A stretch of 36,145 nucleotides of DNA, taken from Bacillota bacterium. GTDB lineage: Bacteria > Sysuimicrobiota > Sysuimicrobiia > Sysuimicrobiales > Segetimicrobiaceae. Below, in pieces: positions 1 to 8,896 of this stretch. Below the pieces are notes generated by a model. That model saw only the letters and a program-made list of their open reading frames with translations. It did not search any database and was not told the origin of the DNA. How positions within the stretch are numbered: position 1 is the first letter of the stretch; each line of letters begins with the position of its first letter. The DNA lies in contig JAJPJL010000028.1 of assembly GCA_021324255.1 (NCBI GenBank), positions 1-36,145 of the forward strand. The letters are read 5' to 3'. Made by a program: the position numbers and the translations under genes.

Positions 1-315
1 CCCCCCCGCACCGATGTTCGTAAAGCCGAAATCTTCACATGTGCCGGAAACTGCCGCTCTTGATTCATCCCAGTCGGGCCGACACCGCCCATTCCGAAAT
101 TCCTGCGCGGCGAGGACTTCCCTGTACGGCCGGTACGGCTCCAGCACCGCTTGAAAGCGCATGACGCGAAAATCGCGCAGGAACTCCGCTTCGTCCACGC
201 CGTCCATGCTGAGGCGCGCTCCGAGAATGCGGCGCGTCGCGCCGTCGAGGTCAAAGTCGATCAAGGTTCCGTAGCAATCGAACGTGATGAGGTTGCGGTG
301 TCTCTCCTCACGCAA
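1..315 (-). CDS. haloacid dehalogenase-like hydrolase (HAD, type II), partial
   Basis: Reading the minus strand from about 315 to the window edge gives an open frame with the HAD motif I nucleophile segment ITFDCYGTLIDF, as in (S)-2-haloacid dehalogenases, and then a cap-like stretch with PYRPYREVLAA. The C-terminal half with motifs II-IV lies outside the window. No ATG fits. The best start is TTG at 315, overlapping the stop of the binding-protein gene by 8 nt, which would be coupled translation as the last gene of the operon. Oddity: between REVLAA and TCEDFGFT there are about 20 residues I do not recognise from the family, where relatives run directly from one motif to the other, so an insertion or damage is possible. 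The family is clear; the substrate cannot be told, and HAD enzymes act on haloacids or phosphates. Confidence 0.72.
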   Translation of the reverse strand, partial: MREERHRNLITFDCYGTLIDFDLDGATRRILGARLSMDGVDEAEFLRDFRVMRFQAVLEPYRPYREVLAAQEFRNGRCRPDWDESRAAVSGTCEDFGFTNIGAGG

Positions 316-1978
316 GATGTGTTTTCCAGAACCGTAGCAACTGCGAGGGGTGGAGACTAAATCCCGTGAACTTCGTCGACAATCCGGCGGTATCAATCTG
401 CGTATCCACGTATACGTTTGGCATGTCGTTGTACACGATGTCTTGCAATCGATACATCAGCGCGGCTTGTTTGCTCTTGTCGATCGTCGCGAAGAACTGC
501 TTCAGCAGGCCATCGACGCTCGGATTGCAATAGTAACCCGGATTGTATCCCTTCGGGGATACCGCCTCGCACGTGAGGTCGAGTTTCGCATCGTTCTGCG
601 CGTCGCTCGTGAACCAGCTCATTTCCGCCATCCCGACGTCATCGGGCATGCCCTTGGAGTACTGGTTCAGGTAGGCGCCCCACTCGAAGACCTGGAGCTG
701 GGCTCGAATGCCGACCTGCTGCAACATTGCCTGGATCGCCTCGCCCATGGGCTTTGGCGACTGCATCCCGGATCCCGACTCCGGCACCCAGAATTTGGTT
801 GAGAACCCGTTCGGGTATCCGGCTTCCCGCAGGAGCTGCTTGGCTTTGTCCGGATTGTACTCGGAAGGTTCTTTCTTGTAGGCGTAGGCGATGACCGACG
901 GCACCGGACCGGTCGCCGGCACACCCGTGCCCTTGAGAATGTCTTTAATGAGCGCGCCCTTGTCGATGGCGGTCGCGATCGCATGCCGTACCTTGACGTT
1001 CTTCGTTGGTCCCGCCTTGGTATTCAGCGCCACGAACCATACGTGCCCCAACGGCGTTTGAAGAAATTCGATCCGCGAATTCGCCTTGACCTGCGCGACG
1101 TTATCCGGCGGCAGATCGTACGCAAAATCGATGTTGCCGGCGAGCAATTCGGTCACGCGGGTTTGCTCTTCGATAATGGGGCGAAAAACCAGTTGATCCA
1201 GCGACGCGCTTCCCACACCCGGCACTTGCGCGCCCCAGTATCGATCGTTGCGCGTGAAGGTGACCTTTTGATTGTGCACCCACGACACGAATTTGAACGG
1301 CCCCGTGCCGACGGCGTGCTCGCGAAAAGCCCCTCGATACTTCTTCACGGCGGTCGGGCTTACGATCCCCGCGGCCGGCCACGCGAGGTAGCCCTCGAGC
1401 GGAGAGAACGGGTATTTGAGCCGCAGGGTCACCGTATACTTGTCATGGACAATCGTGCGCGTTGGATCGATCGCCCCGTACCAAAAATCGATCAGCGGGA
1501 AGGGTTGACCGAGCTTGTAGTATTCGTTGGAGGGATCCAGGATGCGCGAGTACGTGAAGCGCACGGCCTCGGCGTCCATCTCGGTCCCGTCATGAAACAG
1601 GACGCCCTTGCGCAGCTTGAACGTCCACGCCAGCCCGTCGTTCGACACTTCATAGCTTTCGGCGAGCCCGTTTTTGATTCCGAAGTCCTTGTCGTCCCAA
1701 TACAGCAGGTTTTCGAACACGTTGCTCATGATCGCGTAGTTGTGCTGGCCGGCCCCGGACGCGATGTCCATCGAGGTCGGTTCCGCGACCACCATCGACA
1801 CAAGCGTGCCGCCTCGGCGGCCGGCCGCCGGAGCCGCCGATGCCCGATTGGCTCCTGAGCGCGGCAGACCGGCAAGAGGGGCGAGGCCTATGGCGCCCGC
1901 GGCGCCGATGGTGTGACGAAGCAGGCGCCGCCTTCCGATTCGCACCCCAGCCCAGCCGTGACCGTGAGGATGACCCAT
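308..1978 (-). CDS. ABC transporter substrate-binding protein, dipeptide/oligopeptide family 5
   Basis: A 556-residue periplasmic or surface solute receptor for the importer encoded just upstream. I chose the ATG at 1978 because GGAAGGAGG lies just upstream and it leaves only 19 nt after the permease stop; an ATG at 2023 would overlap the permease. The N-terminus has a twin-arginine signal (GRRRLLRHTIGAAGA, about residues 16-30), suggesting Tat export of a folded protein. The mature part has the SBP_bac_5 layout: the EPTSMDIASGAGQHN segment, then NVFENLLYWDDKDFGIKNGL, then LRKGVLFHDGTEMDAEAVRFTY. The family binds peptides, nickel, glutathione or other amides. The amidase in the same operon suggests an amide-containing ligand, but this is inference. 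Confidence 0.93.
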   Translation of the reverse strand: MGHPHGHGWAGVRIGRRRLLRHTIGAAGAIGLAPLAGLPRSGANRASAAPAAGRRGGTLVSMVVAEPTSMDIASGAGQHNYAIMSNVFENLLYWDDKDFGIKNGLAESYEVSNDGLAWTFKLRKGVLFHDGTEMDAEAVRFTYSRILDPSNEYYKLGQPFPLIDFWYGAIDPTRTIVHDKYTVTLRLKYPFSPLEGYLAWPAAGIVSPTAVKKYRGAFREHAVGTGPFKFVSWVHNQKVTFTRNDRYWGAQVPGVGSASLDQLVFRPIIEEQTRVTELLAGNIDFAYDLPPDNVAQVKANSRIEFLQTPLGHVWFVALNTKAGPTKNVKVRHAIATAIDKGALIKDILKGTGVPATGPVPSVIAYAYKKEPSEYNPDKAKQLLREAGYPNGFSTKFWVPESGSGMQSPKPMGEAIQAMLQQVGIRAQLQVFEWGAYLNQYSKGMPDDVGMAEMSWFTSDAQNDAKLDLTCEAVSPKGYNPGYYCNPSVDGLLKQFFATIDKSKQAALMYRLQDIVYNDMPNVYVDTQIDTAGLSTKFTGFSLHPSQLLRFWKTHLA

Positions 1979-1997
1979 TGCCTCCGCCTCCTTCCGC

Positions 1998-2876
1998 CTA
2001 CCTGCCCCGTAATCGGGGGTCAAGGAGATCCCTGAGGGCGTCCCCCAGGATATTGAGGGCGAGCACCAACAGGAGAATTGCGACGCCGGGGATCAGGGTA
2101 ACGTAGGGATCCACCGTGACAAACTGCCGCCCGTCGCCGAGCATGGATCCCCAGTCTGCCTGCGGCGGTTGCGCGCCGAGCCCTAGAAACGACAACCCGG
2201 CCGTCTCGGTGATCATCCATCCGATGTTCATGGAAACGAGCACCAGGAGCGGCGGGACGAGGTTCGGGAGGACATGCCGCAGGAGCAGGCGCCCCGTGCC
2301 GGCGCCAATGGCCCTGGAGGCTTCGACATACCCCTGCCCCAACAGGGTGAGGACGTTGCCGCGGATGTTGCGTGCAAAGTAGGAAACATTGGCCACCGCG
2401 ATCGCGATCATGGCATTGAACAGCCCCGGCCCGAGCACCGCGACCAGCGCGATGGCGAGAATCACGTACGGGAACGACAGCATCAAGTCGATGAGCCGCA
2501 TGAGCACGTTGTCGAGCTTGCCCCCGGCCAAACCGGCGATCATCCCCACCATGGAGCCGCAGGTCGACGCGATGAGCGACGCCGCGGCTCCGACCACCAA
2601 CGAGACACGCGCGCCCCAGACCAGGCGCGAGAGTACGTCGCGGCCGAGCTGATCCGTGCCGAGCACAAATCCGCTGGCCAACGGGGCCAGTAGACGCTCA
2701 CCAAAGTGCGGGGTATCCGGATTCGCGAGTGGCAAGAGGGGAGCGCTGACCGCCGCAGCCGTGATGCCGGCGAGGATCCCGATCGCGACGACCGCGACCG
2801 GGTCGCGCCGCAGCCATCTGCGCCACGCTCCGGTTGGAGCCGGCGCCCCGGGGCGGATCCGCTGGGCGACGTCCAT
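1998..2876 (-). CDS. ABC transporter permease, DppC type
   Basis: A 292-residue inner-membrane permease with the DppC/OppC hallmark GTDQLGRDVLSRL at about residues 73-85 and a cytoplasmic EAA loop near ASRAIGAGTGRLLLRHVLPN, which docks the ATPase. It has five to six hydrophobic segments. The start at 2876 is preceded by GGTGGAGG at good spacing and lies 19 nt after the partner permease stop. A longer frame from 2930 would overlap that gene and adds a non-conserved Cys/Gly-rich tail. No ATPase gene is visible in this operon, so it must use a subunit encoded beyond the window or elsewhere. Confidence 0.93.
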   Translation of the reverse strand: MDVAQRIRPGAPAPTGAWRRWLRRDPVAVVAIGILAGITAAAVSAPLLPLANPDTPHFGERLLAPLASGFVLGTDQLGRDVLSRLVWGARVSLVVGAAASLIASTCGSMVGMIAGLAGGKLDNVLMRLIDLMLSFPYVILAIALVAVLGPGLFNAMIAIAVANVSYFARNIRGNVLTLLGQGYVEASRAIGAGTGRLLLRHVLPNLVPPLLVLVSMNIGWMITETAGLSFLGLGAQPPQADWGSMLGDGRQFVTVDPYVTLIPGVAILLLVLALNILGDALRDLLDPRLRGR

Positions 2877-2895
2877 CACGTTGCCTCCACCGCCG

Positions 2896-3846
2896 TCATG
2901 ACAGGCGCACGCGCGGGTCGAAGTAGACATACGCGATGTCCGTGATCACGTTGATCACAACGTACGTGGTGGCGACGATCAAGACGCCGCCCTGCACCAG
3001 CGGAAAGTCTCTGGTCAAGATACCGTTCACGAGCATCTGGCCGATCCCCGGCCACGAAAACACATTCTCGATGTACACGGCGCCTGCCAGGAGGAAGCCG
3101 GTTTGAAGCCCGAGCATCGTGATCAACACGACCAGCGTGTTCTTGAACGCGTGGTGCACCGTGACCACTCGTTCCGGAAGCCCTTTGGCCCGAGCCGTCC
3201 GGACGTAGTCCTGGTTGCTTACTTCCAGCATGGCCGACCGCGTATACCGCGCAATCACCGCGAGTGGGATCACGGCCAGGGCGACGGCCGGGAGCACGAG
3301 ATGGCGCAAGATATCCAACACGCCTCCGCCATTGACCGCCGACGCCATACCGGTACCGGGCAGCCATCGAAGCTTAAGCGAAAAGACGACGATCAGCACG
3401 AGCGCGAACCAAAAGGACGGCAAGCTCAGCCCGCCGGTAGCCAAGAGAATCGCGGTCCGATCGAAGAGCGACCCTCGCCGAATCGCGGAAACGACGCCGA
3501 TCGCGATCCCGCCTGCGAACGACACGACAATCGCCGCCAGCGCCAACAACAGCGTGTGATCAAATCGCTGCATGACCTCCCCGAACACGGAGCGGCGCAA
3601 CACGATGGACGTCCCGAGGTCCCCCCGCATGAGATTCCGCAGCCACCGAACGTACTGGACATACACGGGTTGATCCAGACCGAGCTCGTGGCGAAGCGCC
3701 TGCAACGCGTGCGCATCGGCTTCCGGACCGAGCATGATTTGCGCGGGATCACCCGGCACCGCGTGCAACATCCCAAACACCACGATGGAGACACCAAGGA
3801 GCGTCAGCACCATCGCCAGCATCCGGCGTACCAGAAAGGCGATCAT
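2896..3846 (-). CDS. ABC transporter permease, DppB type
   Basis: A 316-residue membrane permease, heterodimer partner of the DppC-type protein. The N-terminus RRMLAMVLTLLGVSIVVF followed by HAVPGDPA (residues 29-35) is typical of DppB/OppB. The EAA loop NQDYVRTARAKGLPE lies at about 211-225. It has six hydrophobic segments. Its ATG overlaps the amidase stop as ATGA (3843-3846), indicating translational coupling. Together with the two downstream genes it forms the membrane and receptor parts of a peptide-type importer. Confidence 0.94.
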   Translation of the reverse strand: MIAFLVRRMLAMVLTLLGVSIVVFGMLHAVPGDPAQIMLGPEADAHALQALRHELGLDQPVYVQYVRWLRNLMRGDLGTSIVLRRSVFGEVMQRFDHTLLLALAAIVVSFAGGIAIGVVSAIRRGSLFDRTAILLATGGLSLPSFWFALVLIVVFSLKLRWLPGTGMASAVNGGGVLDILRHLVLPAVALAVIPLAVIARYTRSAMLEVSNQDYVRTARAKGLPERVVTVHHAFKNTLVVLITMLGLQTGFLLAGAVYIENVFSWPGIGQMLVNGILTRDFPLVQGGVLIVATTYVVINVITDIAYVYFDPRVRLS

Positions 3847-5255
3847 CGGCGAAGATGCTCGCCGAGGGGAGGCAGCCGCAGCGGCGCGGCGCGGCGTTCT
3901 TCAAACGCGCGCGCGGCCGCGAGGACAACGTGGTCCGCATGCCACGGGCCCGCGAGCTGCAGGCCCACCGGCAGCCCGTCCGGCGCGCAGCCGCATGGGA
4001 CCGATATTGCCGGGGTTCCCGTGAGGTTGAAGGGACCGGTGATCCGGATCAAGCCCCGAAAGATGTCGACCGGAGCCCCATTGATGGAGAGCGACGTCTC
4101 GTCCAGACGGATGGCGGTCGTCGGCGCGCTCGGCAACGCCACCAGGTCGACGTTGCGGAAGACATCCCGGAACGCTCCAACGATGGCCTCGCGCGCCCGT
4201 AACGCGTTGATGTAGTGAACAGCCGGAATGGCAATGCCCGCTTCGAGGCGATCACGGGTGAGCGGCGCGTAATCTTCCGCGCGCTCACGCAGCCACCGGA
4301 TGTGAAACGCGGACGCCTCCGCAAAGAGGATCGTGAGTTCCGCCGCCAAGATGTCGTCCGCATCGCCCAGCGAAACGTCCTCTACTGCCATGCCGCACTC
4401 AGCCAAATCCGACAGAGCGTCCTCAACGACCCGGCGGACGGCATCGTCGACGCCGGTATCAAGGAGTTGTCGCGGCACACCGATGCGAAGATGAGGGACA
4501 TCCACGTCATCGAGCGCGGCCGCCTGAAACCCGCGCCCTCGGTCACGTATGCCGTCCGGCCGCTCGGCCATCGCTTCGAGCATGAGCGCCGCGTCGTAGG
4601 CGGTTCGCGTCAGCGGGCCTACGTGATCAAGCGACCAAGACAACGGCACGACGCCGGCGCGGCTCACCAGATCGTACGTCGGCTTGAACCCGACGACGCC
4701 ACACCAGGCGGCGGGCATCCGAATCGAGCCGCCGGTATCGCTCCCCAGGGCTGCCAGGCACAGGCCGGCCGCAACCGCCACGGCGGACCCGCTCGACGAT
4801 CCGCCCGATGATCGCTCCAAGTTCCACGGGTTGCGGGCGGGGCCGTAGTCGGGATGGACGACGCCGTAGGCAAACTCGAGCATGTTCAATTTGCCCATCG
4901 GGACAACCCCGGCATTCGAGAGCGCGCGCACCACCTCGGCATCCCGATCCGGCACCCGGTGCGCGTAGATCCGTGAGGCAGCGGTGGTTCTCACCCCGGC
5001 TGTGTCAAAGAGGTCCTTGTACGCGACCGGGATTCCGTGGAGCGGCCCACGGTCGATGCCGCGCGCCAGTTCTTCCGCCGCACGCTCGGCTGCGGACAGC
5101 GCGGCGTCTGATGTCACCGTCAGGTAGCTGTTGAGCGCACCGTCGAGCTCGCGCACGCGCTTGAGGTACGTCTCGGCGAGGTCGCGCGGGGAAAAACGCC
5201 CCGCCCGGAATGCAGCCGCGGCCCGCGCCACGGTCATGGCCGACACATCGATCAC
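3843..5255 (-). CDS. amidase-signature hydrolase (AtzE/GatA-like)
   Basis: A 470-residue amidase-signature enzyme that hydrolyses carboxamides to acid plus ammonia or amine. The Ser-cisSer-Lys triad is present: Lys80 in HGIPVAYKD, the cis-Ser in the Ser-rich GGSSSGSA segment (about 151-158), and nucleophile Ser177 in GSDTGGSIR. Full length for the family. The start is GTG at 5255, overlapping the stop of the preceding small gene as GTGA, so the two are translationally coupled. That partner resembles AtzG/GatC small subunits, pointing to an AtzE-like enzyme. Coupling to an importer suggests it acts on the imported amide; a role in tRNA amidation is unlikely since no GatB is present. Confidence 0.92.
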   Translation of the reverse strand: MIDVSAMTVARAAAAFRAGRFSPRDLAETYLKRVRELDGALNSYLTVTSDAALSAAERAAEELARGIDRGPLHGIPVAYKDLFDTAGVRTTAASRIYAHRVPDRDAEVVRALSNAGVVPMGKLNMLEFAYGVVHPDYGPARNPWNLERSSGGSSSGSAVAVAAGLCLAALGSDTGGSIRMPAAWCGVVGFKPTYDLVSRAGVVPLSWSLDHVGPLTRTAYDAALMLEAMAERPDGIRDRGRGFQAAALDDVDVPHLRIGVPRQLLDTGVDDAVRRVVEDALSDLAECGMAVEDVSLGDADDILAAELTILFAEASAFHIRWLRERAEDYAPLTRDRLEAGIAIPAVHYINALRAREAIVGAFRDVFRNVDLVALPSAPTTAIRLDETSLSINGAPVDIFRGLIRITGPFNLTGTPAISVPCGCAPDGLPVGLQLAGPWHADHVVLAAARAFEERRAAPLRLPPLGEHLRR

Positions 5256-5443
5256 GGGGATGACCCCGCGGCTCCGAGTTGACCGATCTGGGTGAACGGC
5301 TGCGCGTCGAGGTCGACGCGCGCTGTGAGGCGCTCGCCATCAGCCCGCAGGGCTGCCACGAGTACCTCGACGCGTGCGATATCGGGATCCGTGACCCTGA
5401 TCCCGGTTGCCGCCAGCACGGCCGCGAGGGCTTGCCGGGTCAT
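5252..5443 (-). CDS. small AtzG/GatC-like amidase partner (DUF4089-like)
   Basis: A 63-residue protein preceded by AGGAGG 10 nt before its ATG and ending in a 4-nt overlap with the amidase start. It has two amphipathic helices (MTRQALAAVLAATGI and DIARVEVLVAALRADGERL) and a C-terminal tail with LDAQPF, the size and plan of AtzG and GatC, which wrap around their amidase subunit. Established knowledge: AtzG forms a complex with the amidase AtzE in cyanuric acid catabolism. The assignment rests on size, position and general pattern rather than a diagnostic motif; it could be an unrelated small protein. Confidence 0.55.
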   Translation of the reverse strand: MTRQALAAVLAATGIRVTDPDIARVEVLVAALRADGERLTARVDLDAQPFTQIGQLGAAGSSP

Positions 5444-5738
5444 GCGACGGGATCCTCCTGAATCCCTATCGGAGAACGTTCACCTCGGGGTTCCTAGGTC
5501 GGAGTATTCGAGGATGTCAGGAGAAATCATGCCGATGCCCGCGTCTTGCCGCCGGTAGACCTCAAAGGGTCGTTCACAAGCCGAGACACGGGTTTGCCCA
5601 TTGCAGCGTTTCCACTACAGGGTGTCCACAGCAAGAGCCCGAAACGTGCGCGGGGGGCTGAGATCTCAGGATGAAGATGAACCGCACAGTTCAGTCCGCC
5701 GGCTGCCCGGCCCGCGCTCCGCTTGCCGCGGTAGCGCG
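5444..5738. other. divergent intergenic region between amidase operon and hydrolase
   Basis: This gap must hold the promoters of the minus-strand amidase/ABC operon and of the plus-strand hydrolase. I see no clear -35/-10 pair for either. A minus-strand open frame without a recognised start runs from about 5620 to its stop at 5480-5482 and ends ...MISPDILEYSDLGTPR. It could be the tail of a lost gene or chance. No convincing RNA or repeat is visible. Confidence 0.4.
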
Positions 5739-6752
5739 ATGGTGAGGCGGCAACGATCTCGCTCCCGCGCGCGCGGCGGCGAGGCGCCGCCGATCCGGAT
5801 CGCGCGCCGGGGGTTCCTGCGCGTTGCCGGCGGTATGGCGACGACGCTCGCGTTGCCCCCCGCGGCGTCGGCTCGCTCGTCCGAGTTGCGCCTGGTCACC
5901 ACCACGGGCGTCATCCACGGCACGTTGGACGTTCCGTCGCGGACACCGGTGCCGGTCGTGTTGATCATCCCCGGCTCGGGGCCGACGGATCGCAACGGCA
6001 ACAGCAGTCAGGTCCGCGCCAATGCGTACGAACTGCTGGCCGCGGCATTGGCGGCCAACTCCATCGCCTCGGTCCGCTACGACAAGCGCGGCGTCGGCGC
6101 GAGCGCCGCGGCCATGGCGGCGGAGCGCGATCTGCGCTTCGAGACGTATGTCAACGACGCCGCCGCGTGGTTGCGCCGATTGCGGTCCGACGGACGATTT
6201 TCCAGGATCGTCGTCGCCGGGCACAGCGAAGGATCACTGGTCGGCATGATCGCCGTGCAGCGAGGACCGGCCGACGGGTTCGTCAGCCTGGAGGGCGCCG
6301 GGCGCCCGGCGGCAGCGGTCTTGCGGGAGCAACTCAAACCCAAGCTGCCGCCGGCGTTGTATGCGCAGGCCGACGGCATCATCGCGCAGTTGGACCAGGG
6401 GCATGCCGTGGCTCACGTGCCGGCGGAACTCGTCCCCCTGTTTCGGCCGTCGGTCCAGCCGTATCTCATCTCGTGGTTCCGATTCGATCCGGCCGTGGAG
6501 ATCGCGAAGGTCGGCCCGCCCGTAACCATCGTCCAAGGCACGGCAGACGTACAGGTCAGCGTCGCCGACGCGGAGGCGTTGGCGCGCGCCAGGCCGTCCG
6601 CCCGGCTCGTCATCGTCGGCGGGATGAACCACGTCTTGAAGTACGCGCCCGACACAACGTCGCAGGCCGCGATCCTACGGGGTTACGAGGATCCCTCGCT
6701 CCCCATCGATCCTCGCGCGGTGGACGCGGTTGTCTCGTTGGCCCGGCCGTAA
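5739..6752 (+). CDS. alpha/beta hydrolase with Tat signal
   Basis: A 337-residue serine hydrolase. A twin-arginine signal (ARRGFLRVAGGMATTLALP, about residues 22-40) with an AxA-type cleavage region predicts export. The fold shows the oxyanion segment PGSGPTDRNG (78-87), nucleophile elbow GHSEGS with Ser163, acid Asp270 in QGTADVQV, and His298 in GGMNHVLK: a complete triad of the S9/DLH-like esterase group. I chose ATG 5739; a frame from 5601 adds an Arg-rich stretch before the signal and is unlikely. No strong ribosome site is seen. Substrate unknown; esters or peptides are typical. Confidence 0.85.
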   Translation: MVRRQRSRSRARGGEAPPIRIARRGFLRVAGGMATTLALPPAASARSSELRLVTTTGVIHGTLDVPSRTPVPVVLIIPGSGPTDRNGNSSQVRANAYELLAAALAANSIASVRYDKRGVGASAAAMAAERDLRFETYVNDAAAWLRRLRSDGRFSRIVVAGHSEGSLVGMIAVQRGPADGFVSLEGAGRPAAAVLREQLKPKLPPALYAQADGIIAQLDQGHAVAHVPAELVPLFRPSVQPYLISWFRFDPAVEIAKVGPPVTIVQGTADVQVSVADAEALARARPSARLVIVGGMNHVLKYAPDTTSQAAILRGYEDPSLPIDPRAVDAVVSLARP

Positions 6753-6874
6753 ATGCGATCAACTACCGGCGCGGCGTCGACTACCCGCGCAAGCGGCGGC
6801 GCACGCCCCGCGCCGAACCCGGCGGCAGAGGCGTCCGCCCCGGCGCCGGGAACGACAACGAGACGGCGGACTTC

Positions 6875-7810
6875 TCAGACGGGCGCAGCCACGACGTACA
6901 CGAGGGCGGACCCTTCGACGGTGCAGATCTGCGGCCGCATCAGCATCATGGCTGTCCGCGCAAAGGGCGCGGTGAAGATCTGCAACTCGGCGAGCGTGTG
7001 AAGGTCGAGGATCTTTCCCATTTCCGCGCCCCCAGGCACAATCGTACCGACCGCATCCTCGCGAAGCGTGGGAACGAAAATCCCGCCGACCTTCGCACGC
7101 AGGGGCGTGGTCGGGCCCACGTCGACGGCCGTGTCGGCCGGCGCCGGTGGCGTGTCCAGCGCGAGGACGCCACAGTTGTGTAAGGCGCGTTTGAGCCCCG
7201 CCACGTTGCGCTCCGTCCAGTACATCTCCCGGCTGGACCGACCGCCTACCTCGACGTTCACGACCTTGATGCCGAGCGAGCGGGCGTAGGTTGTCAGGCC
7301 CCCGCGCTTGTCCGGGGCCTCCCGGATGAAGGGGGCGCCGAGGTCGGCGGCCAGCTGTTCCGAGCCGGCGAAGCGCTTGACGAACGCGTTGATGCACCAC
7401 GTCCCGCCGCCGTGAAGATCGATCACGACATCGCTGTCGGCGATCAGCGGCGCAAGCGCGGCGGCGAGCCGCTCGGTATGCGACCCCTCCTGATTGCCGG
7501 GAAACACGCCGTCCAGGTCGATCGCGTTGGGCGAATCGATCCACGAGTTGCGGCGCTCGACCTCCGCGGCCAGCGCATTGGCCGTGAAGATCACGCGGAG
7601 GCGCCCGACGAGATCGTTGGCCGGCAGCAGGCACAGCATCTTGATCGCCAGCGCCGACCACGGGCCCTCGTCGCCGTGCGTGCCGGCCACGAGTGTTGCC
7701 CGCGGCCCGGCGGTCCCGGCTTCGCTGTACTTCAGCGGGATGTGTTGGGCCGCCGCGTGGCCGGTAATCCGCAACGCACGCCATTCCAACGCCCCGTAGA
7801 TCGTGTCCAC
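6875..7810 (-). CDS. aspartoacylase/succinylglutamate desuccinylase-family deacylase
   Basis: A 311-residue zinc carboxypeptidase-fold enzyme (AstE/AspA family) that removes N-acyl groups or cleaves related amides. Zinc ligands are seen as His45 and Glu48 in GTHGDEG and His133 in DLHGGG, with catalytic Glu187 in NVEVGG. The start is GTG 7810, preceded by AGGAGG with a 4-nt spacer and 25 nt after the SDR stop. The frame is open upstream to 8059, but that stretch is the SDR gene in another frame. It is convergent with the alpha/beta hydrolase, 122 nt apart. A second member of this family lies at 14578-15567. Confidence 0.87.
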   Translation of the reverse strand: MDTIYGALEWRALRITGHAAAQHIPLKYSEAGTAGPRATLVAGTHGDEGPWSALAIKMLCLLPANDLVGRLRVIFTANALAAEVERRNSWIDSPNAIDLDGVFPGNQEGSHTERLAAALAPLIADSDVVIDLHGGGTWCINAFVKRFAGSEQLAADLGAPFIREAPDKRGGLTTYARSLGIKVVNVEVGGRSSREMYWTERNVAGLKRALHNCGVLALDTPPAPADTAVDVGPTTPLRAKVGGIFVPTLREDAVGTIVPGGAEMGKILDLHTLAELQIFTAPFARTAMMLMRPQICTVEGSALVYVVAAPV

Positions 7811-7835
7811 GTATCCTCCTGGCCGCTCGCGCAGG

Positions 7836-8672
7836 TTAGTCCAGGTAGCGGCGGTACCACTCCTGGCGCGCGCGAAAATCCTCCGGGTAGAGGGTGACCT
7901 TCTCGGGCCGGAACTCGAAGGTGTCGCCCTCACGCGCGATCGTCTCGACGATCCTTCCGGCGTCGAACCGGTATCCGCTGAAGCGGCGCGGAGGTTGCCC
8001 GGCGAGCCACACCCAGCCCCTGCCGAGCTCCACGGGATCCGCCCACTGCGCCCGCACATCCGCCGGCGCCCGGTCGTACTCCTCCCACGTCATGCGCGTC
8101 GGCTTAATGCGCGCACCCGGTCCCATCGTGTTCACGGCGATGTTGTGCTCGGCGGCCTCGAGCGAGAGCGCCTTGACGAAGCCTTCGACTCCGTGCTTGA
8201 TCGCACAGTAGGCAACCTCCTTCTTGTAGCCGCGGATGCTCGAGCCGCTGGCAACGCCGATGATGTGGCCGCCGCCCTGCGCTTTCATCTGGCTCCACGC
8301 GGCGTGGGTACAGTTGAACAGTCCCCCGATGCCGACGTCGAGCTGCCGGGACCACTCGCCCGGCGTGGTCTCGTCGAAGGTGAGCAGCGGCATGTAGATC
8401 GCGTTGTGCACCACGACGTCGAGACGCCCCCAGCGGTCGACGATCTCCCGCACCACGCGCTCGCACTCGTGGAGATTCGCGACGTCCGAACGGCCCGTGT
8501 GGAACACCGCGCCGTCCGCGGCGAGGTCGCGTTCGCACCGTGCAAGGTCATCGCCGTTGATGTCCACGGCGCACACCGCGGCTCCGGCGAGCCCGAAGGC
8601 GCGCGCGATGCCCCACCCGAGGCCCCGCGCTGCGCCGGTCACCAGCACCACTCGATTCGGAAGCCGCATCAC
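7836..8672 (-). CDS. short-chain dehydrogenase/reductase
   Basis: A 278-residue SDR oxidoreductase. The nucleotide-binding TGAARGLG is at residues 12-19. The adenine-ring Asp in VDIN favours NAD. The catalytic Ser lies near 142-145, with Tyr155 and Lys159 in YCAIK. The usual NNAG motif is replaced by HNAIY. The C-terminal extension (FEFRPEKVTLYPEDFRARQEWYRRY) is longer than in a minimal SDR. It starts with tandem GTG-ATG (8672/8669) after GAAAGGA. It is followed closely by the deacylase gene, so the pair is probably one transcript. Substrate not predictable. Confidence 0.92.
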   Translation of the reverse strand: MMRLPNRVVLVTGAARGLGWGIARAFGLAGAAVCAVDINGDDLARCERDLAADGAVFHTGRSDVANLHECERVVREIVDRWGRLDVVVHNAIYMPLLTFDETTPGEWSRQLDVGIGGLFNCTHAAWSQMKAQGGGHIIGVASGSSIRGYKKEVAYCAIKHGVEGFVKALSLEAAEHNIAVNTMGPGARIKPTRMTWEEYDRAPADVRAQWADPVELGRGWVWLAGQPPRRFSGYRFDAGRIVETIAREGDTFEFRPEKVTLYPEDFRARQEWYRRYLD

Positions 8673-8860
8673 GATCGTGTCCTTTCACCCCAGCCGGGTG
8701 CGCGTCAGAGGGCGTGCCGGTTGTCCTGGCGACCTGCGGCCGGGTGCGGGATGCCGGCGCGCACGGCGCTTGCTTCCGAGTTCCCTCACGACAGGACCGG
8801 CATCCTGCTTGGGCCGCCGGGGTGCCGTTAAGGCGTGGCGGGCTGAATCGTTATCGACCC

Positions 8861-8890
8861 TTGACATATTCCCATATCGGTATATATAAT
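8861..8890 (+). promoter_or_regulatory. near-consensus promoter of the arsR-type gene with embedded palindrome
   Basis: TTGACA at 8861-8866, an 18-nt spacer, and TATAAT at 8885-8890. An imperfect palindrome, ATAT-T-CC-C-ATAT-C-GG-T-ATAT, spans 8866-8885, exactly between the two boxes, and fits an ArsR-type operator for autorepression. The ATG lies 6 nt after the -10 box, so the transcript should begin at or next to the start codon. No ribosome site precedes it. Confidence 0.85.
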
Positions 8891-8896
8891 CCGGTC

